Of a stretch of 19,977 nt of DNA, positions 6,463-14,551 are shown one piece after another; position 1 is the first letter of the stretch; every line of letters begins with the position of its first letter. A program made the translations under genes and the position numbers. The notes below the pieces were generated by a model, which worked only from the letters and a program-made list of their open reading frames with translations, was not told the DNA's origin and ran no database searches. This DNA comes from an uncultured Methylococcaceae bacterium (lineage in GTDB: Bacteria; Pseudomonadota; Gammaproteobacteria; Methylococcales; Methylomonadaceae). The DNA lies in assembly GCA_913009515.1 (NCBI GenBank), contig CAJVYO010000005.1, positions 1 to 19,977 of the forward strand, written 5' to 3'.

Positions 6463-9400
6463 ATGATGGAACATATTACCTTTATTAGTGCAGGGGCAGG
6501 AAGTGGTAAAACATTTCGATTAGCCTCTGATCTGGAACAAATACTGACAAGTGAAAGTCCTGCTAAACCATCAAGCGTTATTGGTACTACCTTTACTAAA
6601 TTAGCGGCAGGTGAATTATGCGAAAGGGTGAGACAAAGGCTTAATGAGCGAGGGTATAGTCATATTGCAAACCAGATGGATCAAGCGCTGCTTGGGACAG
6701 TGAACAGTGTCTGTGGACAGCTACTGGAGCGATTTGCATTTGAAGCAGGCTTGTCACCTAAACTAAAAGTAATCGAAGAAACAGAAGCGAATCATTTATT
6801 TAGCTTGGCATTAGAACAAGTATTAGATATTGACACCGTACAAACCATGAACAGTTTAGCCAATCGTCTAGGTCAAGAAGATTGGAAAAAGGGCGTTAAA
6901 GATATTGTCAGTATCGCAAGATCTAATAATCAATCCGCTAAAGATATACAAAGCAGTGGTTCGATTAGTGCAGATGCCTTGCTAGTATTCTTTCCGAAAG
7001 TATCCACTAAAGACCTTGACAAAGACTTATATAATGCAGTTGAAGCGGCAATCAAATTTATTGACGAAGGTGAAGATAGCACTGCTGGGACAAAGAAATA
7101 TTTAGCATCAATAAAGGACTTTGTTTCTCCCATTAAAGATAAAAATTTAGTCTGGTCAAATTGGGTTAAATTATCAAAAGAAGAAACCATGAAAAAGAGT
7201 CTGGACGCATCAGATGCGGTAAAACGTGTGGCGGCTGATTTTGATAAACATCCACGATTACAACGAGATATTAGAGATTATTGTGAAAGTATCTTTGAAA
7301 TTGCAGGAAAAGCATTAGAGCATTTTCAACACAATAAAAAAGTTAGAGGTTTAATCGATTTTACTGATCAAGAGCAATTACTGTATATCGCTTTAGAAAA
7401 ACCACAAGTTCAAGCAGTTTTGGAAGATGAATTGGATTTGTTAATTGTCGATGAATTTCAAGATACCAGCCCTATTCAATTAGCTCTTTTTTTACGACTC
7501 GCTAAACTCGCAAAAAAAGTGATTTGGGTCGGCGATGTTAAGCAAGCAATTTATGGGTTTAGAGGGTCTGATCCTGAGCTGATGCAAGCGATTCTAAAAC
7601 ACTTAAATACGCATGGCGGTAAAACGGATGTACTGACAACTTCATGGCGTTCACGCCCTGAATTGGTTCATTATGTAAATGAAATATTTATTCCTGCATT
7701 CTCAAATACCTTAACTAAAGATAAGGTGGCATTAAATCCGAAACCTGCAGGTAAAAACAGGGTTCAATCTAATGCAATTGAATATTGGGAAGTCGTAGGC
7801 AAAAATAGCGAACAAGCCTTAGCAACCGCAAAAGGTATTCAAGCTTTTATAAAAAATGATTATCAGCTCATTGATAAAATAACAGGTGAAGTTAGAAACG
7901 CAGACTATGGTGATATTGCTATATTGTGTAAGACTCATGATAAATTAGATGGAATGGCACAGGCGTTGATGGCATATGATATTCCTATTAGTCGTAGTCA
8001 AACGGGATTATTAAAGACACCTGAAGCAGCTTTAGTGTTAGCAGCGATACGTTATTTAGTCGATCCTAGAGATAGTTTAGCAACAGCAGAAATTATAAGT
8101 TTAACGCAGGGTGACACCCCCGAAACTTGGTTGCAATCTCGATTAGAGTATATTGAAAATATAAAAAACAGTGGTGCTAAAGAAGGAAAATATGTAGCCC
8201 CACAAACTCAATGGGGTGATGATATTCCGTTATTAAAAACACTTGCAGAACAAAGAACTCGAGTGCAATATCTTACACCCCTAGAAGTTATGGCACAGGC
8301 TATTCATTCAGCCGATATTCGTACCATTATATTAGGCTGGCAAAAAAACACCCAACAAGCGAAACAACGTCTGTTAAATATTGAGCAATGCCTATGCTTT
8401 GCAGAAAGTTATGAAGGCCAATGTGGTAATACGGGGCAAGTAGCTACTGTCACTGGTTTATTACTTTGGTTAAATCAATTAGCGAAAGATAAAGAAGATA
8501 AGCAAGCGAGCAACACCCAAACAGATGCGATTCAATTATTAACCCATCATGGGGCAAAGGGGTTGGAATGGCCTATTGTGGTGGCAATGGATTTAGACAG
8601 TACAATAAAAACAAGTGTATGGGGATTATCCGTTACTGCGGACAATACCAATTTGGATATTACTCAACCTCTAAAAGGACGTCAATTACAGTATTGGTTA
8701 TGGCCATTTGGTAAGCAAGCTACTGGTATTGCGGTTAAAGATAAAATAGAACAATCTGATATTGGTCAACAAGCTTTAAAAAGGGCAACAGAAGAGGCAA
8801 AGCGACTATTGTATGTTAGCTTAACACGTCCACGAGATTGTCTTATTATGCCAATGAAAAGTGATCAAGGTGAATGGAAAAACTGCTTAGGAGCTGACTG
8901 GATGCTTCCTGAAGAAGATAACCCTAAAGAAATTACTTTACCAAAGAGCAATGAAACCATTCCAAGCTTATATCAACTTTTGGAACAAAAAGAGCACCCT
9001 GAATTAGAAGTATCTAAAAAGAATCCACCTCATTGGTTCGAGTCTGTTACAACACAAACAGATAAATTACCTGCTAAATTATCACCCTCATTAGTTCCTC
9101 CACTAGATGATTCTAAAGTCATCGAGGTAATAGAGTTAGGGGAGCGTATTAATTTACAAGAAACACCCGAGATGGCGAACTTAGGCGAAGCTATCCATGC
9201 GCTTATTGCCACACAAATCATTAATAATCCTGAAGATCCCAAAGCATTAGCTGAACAGGTACTGCAAAGCTTTGCAGTAACAGAGCATATCAGCGTAGAA
9301 GATGGATTAATGTGTACCGCGCGTTTTAAAAAGTTTGTACAAGAGCATTTAAAGGCAAAATACATTCATGTTGAATACCCCATTGACTATTTAAAACCGA

Positions 9401-9633
9401 ATGGACAAGCCGTCAGTGGATTCATTGATGCCCTAGTAGAAACTGATGAGGGATACATTATTATTGATCATAAATCTAACCCACAACCAAGATCAGACTG
9501 GAATGAGATCGCATTAAAATACTCGGGGCAATTGGCATTGTATAAAGAAGCGATAGAGGCTGTGAGTAATAAGCCAGTACTGGGCTGTTGGATTCATTTT
9601 GCTGTGACAGGTGGGGTTGTAAAAGTTATATAA
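6463..9633 (+). CDS. AddA-like UvrD/REP superfamily 1 helicase with C-terminal RecB-type nuclease
   Basis: All main SF1 helicase motifs are present (numbering from ATG 6463): Walker A GAGSGKT (11-17), TFTKLAAGEL (Ia), IVDEFQDT (Walker B, DEFQDT 330-335), VGDVKQAIYGFRGS (III), TTSWRSRPELV (IV), LLTHHGAKGLEWPIVV (V) and LLYVSLTR (VI, 782-789). A C-terminal RecB-type nuclease follows: GEAIHALIA, GFIDA with Asp989, IIIDHK with Asp1002/Lys1004, and GQLALY. The product is 1056 aa, slightly shorter than typical AddA. I place the start at ATG 6463 because GGGGAGA (6450-6456) sits 6 nt upstream, inside the end of the AddB-like gene; an in-frame ATG at 6448 would extend the protein by five residues without a good site. 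With its partner it should unwind and cut double-stranded DNA from ends, as the cell's AddAB or as a defence paralogue. Confidence 0.87.
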   Translation: MMEHITFISAGAGSGKTFRLASDLEQILTSESPAKPSSVIGTTFTKLAAGELCERVRQRLNERGYSHIANQMDQALLGTVNSVCGQLLERFAFEAGLSPKLKVIEETEANHLFSLALEQVLDIDTVQTMNSLANRLGQEDWKKGVKDIVSIARSNNQSAKDIQSSGSISADALLVFFPKVSTKDLDKDLYNAVEAAIKFIDEGEDSTAGTKKYLASIKDFVSPIKDKNLVWSNWVKLSKEETMKKSLDASDAVKRVAADFDKHPRLQRDIRDYCESIFEIAGKALEHFQHNKKVRGLIDFTDQEQLLYIALEKPQVQAVLEDELDLLIVDEFQDTSPIQLALFLRLAKLAKKVIWVGDVKQAIYGFRGSDPELMQAILKHLNTHGGKTDVLTTSWRSRPELVHYVNEIFIPAFSNTLTKDKVALNPKPAGKNRVQSNAIEYWEVVGKNSEQALATAKGIQAFIKNDYQLIDKITGEVRNADYGDIAILCKTHDKLDGMAQALMAYDIPISRSQTGLLKTPEAALVLAAIRYLVDPRDSLATAEIISLTQGDTPETWLQSRLEYIENIKNSGAKEGKYVAPQTQWGDDIPLLKTLAEQRTRVQYLTPLEVMAQAIHSADIRTIILGWQKNTQQAKQRLLNIEQCLCFAESYEGQCGNTGQVATVTGLLLWLNQLAKDKEDKQASNTQTDAIQLLTHHGAKGLEWPIVVAMDLDSTIKTSVWGLSVTADNTNLDITQPLKGRQLQYWLWPFGKQATGIAVKDKIEQSDIGQQALKRATEEAKRLLYVSLTRPRDCLIMPMKSDQGEWKNCLGADWMLPEEDNPKEITLPKSNETIPSLYQLLEQKEHPELEVSKKNPPHWFESVTTQTDKLPAKLSPSLVPPLDDSKVIEVIELGERINLQETPEMANLGEAIHALIATQIINNPEDPKALAEQVLQSFAVTEHISVEDGLMCTARFKKFVQEHLKAKYIHVEYPIDYLKPNGQAVSGFIDALVETDEGYIIIDHKSNPQPRSDWNEIALKYSGQLALYKEAIEAVSNKPVLGCWIHFAVTGGVVKVI

Positions 9634-9768
9634 CCCCCTAAATCTGCTTTGGAATAGCGTAGAAGCAGTTAATTAATATGCTTCAGAAAGTCCCTGCTGT
9701 GTAAATAGTTTGGGACAGATGGAGTGGGTTGGTTTTTTTAGTCAAATAAATTATTTAGGTAATAAAAT

Positions 9769-11577
9769 ATGAACATATGGAAAGTTTCTCATGGAAAAAA
9801 AGATATTTCAGATAAAGACGTAGATTGGTTAAATGAAAATCAATATATTACAGTACATAAAAATACTGGAAAATCACAAAATGAAAATTTTATAAAAGAT
9901 TTAAAAAGCGGTGATATTGTATTTATAACACGTTCAAGTGATGTTGTTGGTTTAGTTAGGGTGGTGGGAGATTTGGTAAAAGACAGTAAACCACCTGTAT
10001 TATATCCTAACTGGCTGTTACGTAGATATGAAAAAATAATTTGGCTAAGTTCAGCAATTTCTTTTAAAAGTAATAGCGATAAAAAAGGCTGGTTCCCTAA
10101 CTACAATAGTACCTTTATGAAGGTTTTACCTGAAGATTTTAAGTATTTTGAAGATGAAATATTACAGCCAATTTTCTCATTATCTGTTGACAGGTTATTA
10201 GCTGGCGAAAATGGTGGATTGCCATCTCTAAATCAAATCTTATTCGGCCCTCCTGGAACAGGAAAAACATACAATACTATTAGTGAAGCGATAAAAATAA
10301 TTAATCCTGATCTATATGATGACGGCAAAGGGGAAAGAAAAGATATTAAAAAAGAATTTGATCGTTTACTAAAGAAGGGGCAGATTGCTTTTACTACCTT
10401 TCATCAAAGCTTTGGTTATGAAGATTTTGTTGAAGGGATAAAAGCTGAAACAGTAAATAATCAAGTTAACTATTCTGTAGAGTCTGGAATATTTAAAGAG
10501 TTATGTGAGCAAGCAGATGAATCGGGAAATGCTGCATTAATCGCTTTTAATGATGCAATAAATAGCTTAAAAGACGACTTATCTAATGGGGAATCTATTG
10601 AGTTAGAAACTGAAATTAAAAATAAAAAATTTACAGTAACATATTATGGGAACAAAATATTTCATATTAAACCAGATGCAGGGAAATCTGTTATCTCTAT
10701 GTCAATTGAATCTTTTAAGAAATTTTACAGAAACTCCAAAACAAAAAATAATTCAGAAAGTTATAAGGCCCCTATTTTTCAATACTTAAAAGAAAACTAT
10801 GGTTTAACGAGCTATAAGCAGATAGAAAAAACGCAAAAAACTTGCATAAAAGAGCCTTATATACTTATTATCGATGAAATCAATCGAGGCAATATTTCTA
10901 AAATTTTTGGTGAGTTAATTACCTTAATTGAACCCGATAAACGAAAAGGCACTGAAGAAGAAATTAGCGTTATTTTACCTTATTCAAAAGAGTCTTTTTC
11001 TGTTCCAAAAAATGTGTATATCATCGGTACGATGAATACAGCAGATGCCAGTATTGCTAAGTTAGATGTTGCTTTGCGGAGACGTTTTGATTTTATAGAA
11101 ATGCCGCCAAAACCTGATTTACTTAAAGATATAAATAAGAAAGATATAGAAGTTGAAGGTGTTAATTTAAAAGAAATGCTAACAGCGATTAATACACGTA
11201 TTGAGATACTTTATGATCGTGAACATACTATCGGCCATAGTTTTTTTATGAAATTGAAATCAAGTTCAAAAATAGAAGATTTAGCTGCAGTATTTAAGAA
11301 AAATATCATTCCGTTACTCCAAGAATATTTCTTTGATGATTGGCAACAGATACACCGGGTTTTAGGGGATCATTTAAAGTCAAAAGATTTGCAGTTTATT
11401 AAAGAAAAGAATTCAGAAAATGATCTTAATAAATTAATGGGAGCTAAGTGGAAAAAAGAAAATGAGGTTACTCAGTGGCAATTAAATGATAATGCATTTA
11501 ATAACCCTAAGGCCTATAGTTCTATTTACCATCAAGAAGAGTCAAAAACGGAAACATTGGAAAGCAATAGTGAATAG
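9769..11577 (+). CDS. mcrB: McrB-type AAA+ GTPase with N-terminal EVE-like domain
   Basis: GTP-driven motor subunit of a type IV (modification-dependent) restriction system. The AAA+ core shows Walker A GPPGTGKT (160-167), FTTFHQSFGYEDFVEGI, Walker B LIIDEINRGNISKIFGELITL (Asp369/Glu370), the McrB signature MNTAD (422-426) and sensor 2/arginine-finger LRRRF. The N-terminal 130 or so residues are not the E. coli McrB DNA-binding domain. They read MNIWKVSHGKKDI..VDWL..., then SGDIVFITRSSDVVGLVRVVGDL, consistent with an EVE (PUA-like) domain, a reader of modified bases. EVE-McrB fusions are known. At 602 aa it is longer than E. coli McrB. It overlaps mcrC by 8 nt and lies 135 nt after the helicase gene, so it may have its own promoter. 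The EVE call is less certain than McrB. Confidence 0.92.
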   Translation: MNIWKVSHGKKDISDKDVDWLNENQYITVHKNTGKSQNENFIKDLKSGDIVFITRSSDVVGLVRVVGDLVKDSKPPVLYPNWLLRRYEKIIWLSSAISFKSNSDKKGWFPNYNSTFMKVLPEDFKYFEDEILQPIFSLSVDRLLAGENGGLPSLNQILFGPPGTGKTYNTISEAIKIINPDLYDDGKGERKDIKKEFDRLLKKGQIAFTTFHQSFGYEDFVEGIKAETVNNQVNYSVESGIFKELCEQADESGNAALIAFNDAINSLKDDLSNGESIELETEIKNKKFTVTYYGNKIFHIKPDAGKSVISMSIESFKKFYRNSKTKNNSESYKAPIFQYLKENYGLTSYKQIEKTQKTCIKEPYILIIDEINRGNISKIFGELITLIEPDKRKGTEEEISVILPYSKESFSVPKNVYIIGTMNTADASIAKLDVALRRRFDFIEMPPKPDLLKDINKKDIEVEGVNLKEMLTAINTRIEILYDREHTIGHSFFMKLKSSSKIEDLAAVFKKNIIPLLQEYFFDDWQQIHRVLGDHLKSKDLQFIKEKNSENDLNKLMGAKWKKENEVTQWQLNDNAFNNPKAYSSIYHQEESKTETLESNSE

Positions 11578-12922
11578 TATTTGTATCAGTGAATACGGTG
11601 TTCTATTTATTAAGTCAGCTAAAATTACTGAATCTTTAGAAAAGCGTAAGATTTCAAAAACCGCGTGGGACTGGCTTCTAAAAGAAGCAACTGGCACAAA
11701 AGAACATAAACCATTAGTACGTCCTATAAAACGTGATGGGTACGCAGGGCTACAGGTTTTAAATTATGTTGGTGTGATAACAACGCCCTGTGATTGGCAG
11801 ATTGAGATTGTACCTAAAATTGATAAATATTCTTCAGGGGGTAGTAATCAAGAGCGGGAGGCTGAGCAAAGTAGAGCTAAGTTAATGAAAATGCTAAGTA
11901 GCGTTGGCATCATTAAACCTAGAGAATTTAATAATGCTAGTTTAAAGTTATTTAATAAGCCTTTCCCTGACATGTTGATTAAGCTGTTCTTAGATGATGT
12001 AAACCAATTAATTAAACGCGGTATTCGTAATGACTATGTTCCTATTCAAGAAGAAACGACCTATCTTAAAGGGTGCTTAAATATAGCAGCACAAATACGT
12101 CAACCTGTGGATCGCAGATATTTATTTCAAATAGAGCATGATGAATTTTTACCTAATAGAGCTGAAAATAGATTAATCCACTCTACATTACTTAAAGTAT
12201 CAAAAATAACTCAAGATATTAGTAATAAACGTTTAGCAAGCGAGCTATTATTTGTTTTTAATGACATACCAAAATCGACAAACTACAAAATAGATTTTAG
12301 CCGCTGGATAAATAATGATCGCTCTATAGTGCATTACAGACCTGTAAAGCCATGGTGTGATTTAATTTTAAATGATAAAACCCCTTTTAGTTTGGCGGGT
12401 GAGCATCATGGGTTATCATTTTTATTTCCTATGCATGATTTATTTGAAAAATATGTAGCGATTATATTGCGTAAACAGCTTAATGATCAATATTTACTGG
12501 AAGAGCAAGTTGCATCAGAGTATATAGTTGAAAAGCATGTAGTCAAGAAGAATGTAGTTGAACAGTTTTTTAATCTGAAACCTGACTTATTAATTAAATC
12601 AATAGAAGGAAATATTAATAAGGTAGTTTTAGACTGTAAATGGAAGTTAATAACTACTGATAAAGAATCTTATGGTATTAAGTCAGCAGATATTTATCAA
12701 CTATATGTATATGGACAAAAATATTTATCAGGAAAGGGTGATGTATTTCTTATCTATCCAGAAAACGCTAAATTTGAAAAACCATTACCTGTTTTTAAAT
12801 TTGATGATAATTTAAGATTATGGGTAATACCTTTTTCTTGGGAGAATGATGAAGAAGGTGATAGATTAATTTTCCCAAAGGATATTAAAGGGGAATTTTT
12901 ACACCAAATAGATAAACCTTAG
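11570..12922 (+). CDS. mcrC: McrC 5-methylcytosine restriction component (PD-(D/E)XK nuclease)
   Basis: Nuclease subunit that joins the McrB hexamer to cut modified DNA. The N-terminal part (ISEYGVLFIK, then YAGLQVLNYVGVI) and the central PIQEETTYLKGCLNIAAQI are McrC-like. The active site appears as KPDLLI (Asp339) and VVLDCKWKL (Asp355-x-Lys357), with QLYVYGQKYL after it. I choose GTG 11570 (450 aa): GGAAAG lies 5 nt upstream, it gives an 8-nt overlap with the mcrB stop (GTGAATAG), and the protein then begins VNSICISEYGVL, a normal McrC start. An in-frame ATG at 11486 would add 28 residues of shadow sequence from inside mcrB. Confidence 0.9.
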   Translation: MNSICISEYGVLFIKSAKITESLEKRKISKTAWDWLLKEATGTKEHKPLVRPIKRDGYAGLQVLNYVGVITTPCDWQIEIVPKIDKYSSGGSNQEREAEQSRAKLMKMLSSVGIIKPREFNNASLKLFNKPFPDMLIKLFLDDVNQLIKRGIRNDYVPIQEETTYLKGCLNIAAQIRQPVDRRYLFQIEHDEFLPNRAENRLIHSTLLKVSKITQDISNKRLASELLFVFNDIPKSTNYKIDFSRWINNDRSIVHYRPVKPWCDLILNDKTPFSLAGEHHGLSFLFPMHDLFEKYVAIILRKQLNDQYLLEEQVASEYIVEKHVVKKNVVEQFFNLKPDLLIKSIEGNINKVVLDCKWKLITTDKESYGIKSADIYQLYVYGQKYLSGKGDVFLIYPENAKFEKPLPVFKFDDNLRLWVIPFSWENDEEGDRLIFPKDIKGEFLHQIDKP

Positions 12923-12940
12923 AAATAGTACATTAATATT

Positions 12941-13867
12941 ATGACAACATTTTATTATTATCATGAAGATTTCCTGTTACATAATACAGGTAACAATCAT
13001 CCTGAATCTGCAGATAGACTGTTAGCGATTAATGCTTTATTAAAAACATTAAATGGGTTAATAGAAATTACTCCGATAAAAAGAGAGGATAGTTTAGATT
13101 TAGTGAAATTGGTTCATTCAAACCAATTAATCGACTGGGTAAATCATCTCAAAAAAAATACGGGTACTGTCGTTGATAAAAGGAATGATGTTGTACTCTC
13201 ACCCGATACTGCAGAGGTTGCCCTACTTGCTGTGAGTGCGTGCTGTGATGCGGTTGATCAAGTTATAACAGGTCATGCCCAAAATGCTTTTTGCGCTGTT
13301 AGACCGCCTGGTCATCATGCGACACCCAGTGAGTCTAAAGGTTTTTGTATTTATAATAATATTGCTATTGCTGCTTCATACGCTATAAAAAAATACAATT
13401 TACAAAGAGTTGCGATTATCGACTTTGATGTTCATCATGGAAATGGAACTCAAGATGCTTTTTATGATAACCCTAAAGTATTTTTTTCTTCAACCCATGA
13501 AAAAGGTATTTATCCTTATAGTGGCGGCATAAATGAAACAGGAAAATATCAAAATATTTTAAATGTTCCGATGCAGGCGGGTACTGATTCTAATGAATTT
13601 AGAAAAATCTATATTGAAAAAATATTCCCTAGATTAGAGGCATTTAATCCAGAAATAATTCTAATTTCTGCGGGGTTTGATGCGCATGAAGATGATTATT
13701 TAGGGTCAATAAAATTACAATATGATGATTATGCATGGATTACCAGAGAGCTTGTTGCTATTGCGAATAAATACTGTGAAGGAAAAATAGTATCAATCCT
13801 TGAGGGGGGCTATGAATTAGATTCTCTTGCTAAATCAGTTAAATCACATGTTATTGAATTATTATAG
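12941..13867 (+). CDS. Histone deacetylase family protein (zinc amidohydrolase, AcuC/HDAC-like)
   Basis: A 308-aa arginase-fold deacetylase. Complete catalytic set: RPPGHHA with His125/His126, IDFDVHHGNGTQDAF with zinc ligands Asp163 and His165, GFDAHEDD with Asp247 as third ligand, and EGGY with Tyr291. The N-terminus has the usual H...TGNNHPESADR. Bacterial members remove acetyl groups from proteins (AcuC type) or small amines (acetylpolyamine amidohydrolases); the substrate cannot be read from sequence. It follows mcrC by 18 nt on the same strand and is probably co-transcribed with it. That is an unusual neighbourhood for this family and suggests a role tied to the island, for example acting on a protein of the locus. 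No strong Shine-Dalgarno site is visible before the ATG. Confidence 0.88.
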   Translation: MTTFYYYHEDFLLHNTGNNHPESADRLLAINALLKTLNGLIEITPIKREDSLDLVKLVHSNQLIDWVNHLKKNTGTVVDKRNDVVLSPDTAEVALLAVSACCDAVDQVITGHAQNAFCAVRPPGHHATPSESKGFCIYNNIAIAASYAIKKYNLQRVAIIDFDVHHGNGTQDAFYDNPKVFFSSTHEKGIYPYSGGINETGKYQNILNVPMQAGTDSNEFRKIYIEKIFPRLEAFNPEIILISAGFDAHEDDYLGSIKLQYDDYAWITRELVAIANKYCEGKIVSILEGGYELDSLAKSVKSHVIELL

Positions 13868-13952
13868 AGATTGGGTGGGAGATTATATATTTATAGTTTA
13901 GTAAAAATATTTTTAAAATTGTACGTTTAATTTAATAAATCATAGGTTTTTT

Positions 13953-14420
13953 ATGAATAATATATCCGAGAGTGCTAGCATATTAATTAGAGAAATACAA
14001 AGTAGATTAGATACTGGAGGTATAGATACTAGAGAGTTACCAGAGATATTTAATTCCATTTTTGAAGGAATCGAAGGCGAGGGAGTTCAGGTAAATTACT
14101 ATCCTAGTATAAAAAAAACTGGGTGCTGTGAGTTAGCTTATATTATTTCTTTGAAGCGTTCACCTTTTGTAAAAAATACTGGTAGTATTCATGATATGCA
14201 CAATCGTCATATTGATTGTAGAAAGGGAATAGAGACATTAATACAGCATGTTCAAGCATGTAGGGGTATAACGAAGAACCTTATTTTTATAACAGCAGAT
14301 TGGGATTTTAATGCTTATAATGAATGGAAAAATATTTTAGCTGAAATAAATAGTGAAATTAATTTGGAAATATATCTATTATCAGGTAAGTCTGCATCGA
14401 GAATTGAAGTAGGGCTGTAA
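13953..14420 (+). CDS. Hypothetical protein, unrecognised 155-aa family
   Basis: I do not recognise this protein. It is soluble, without membrane segments or signal peptide. The N-terminal 35 residues look helical (SILIREIQSRLDTGGIDTREL). A likely alpha/beta part follows: CCELAYIISLKRSPF (strand), a His/Asp-rich loop TGSIHDMHNRHIDCRKGIETLIQHVQAC, then TKNLIFITADWDFNAY (strand ending in Asp-rich turn), a helix and LEIYLLSG. It has five cysteines including a Cys-Cys pair. The conserved-looking DMHNRHID and ITADWDFNAYNEW stretches could be catalytic, but no known family fits. It lies 85 nt after the HDAC gene and 131 nt before the sirtuin, same strand, with A+T-rich codon use like its neighbours. 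The start ATG has only a weak AGG upstream. Confidence 0.65.
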   Translation: MNNISESASILIREIQSRLDTGGIDTRELPEIFNSIFEGIEGEGVQVNYYPSIKKTGCCELAYIISLKRSPFVKNTGSIHDMHNRHIDCRKGIETLIQHVQACRGITKNLIFITADWDFNAYNEWKNILAEINSEINLEIYLLSGKSASRIEVGL

Positions 14421-14503
14421 TTTAAAGACTGATAAGTTTTTTATAATTTCCCTGTAAACTACGATACTAAAAATTTATAGCGGAAATATAAACTTTAAAA
14501 ACG

Positions 14504-14532
14504 TTGATAACTTTTAATATAATCCATTAAAT
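14504..14532 (+). promoter_or_regulatory. Candidate promoter of the sirtuin gene
   Basis: TTGATA (14504-14509), a 17-nt spacer and TTAAAT (14527-14532). A perfect TATAAT also occurs at 14518-14523 but lacks a good -35 at the right distance. The ATG is at 14552. If real, the sirtuin can be expressed apart from the upstream genes. Read by eye. Confidence 0.3.
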
Positions 14533-14551
14533 AATCTGAGAAAATAATTTT

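Noticed and set aside
9030..9365. Minus-strand open frame of 111 codons
   Set aside because: Antisense to the nuclease end of the AddA-like gene, whose motifs are clear; cysteine/serine-rich shadow.
9613..9637. Hairpin GGGGTT/AACCCC at the end of the AddA-like gene as a terminator
   Set aside because: The stem overlaps the stop codon, the loop is 13 nt and no T tract follows, so termination is not supported.
11486..11569. Longer mcrC start at ATG 11486
   Set aside because: The extra residues are basic, unlike McrC, and come from mcrB read in another frame; GTG 11570 has a ribosome-binding site and the family-like N-terminus.
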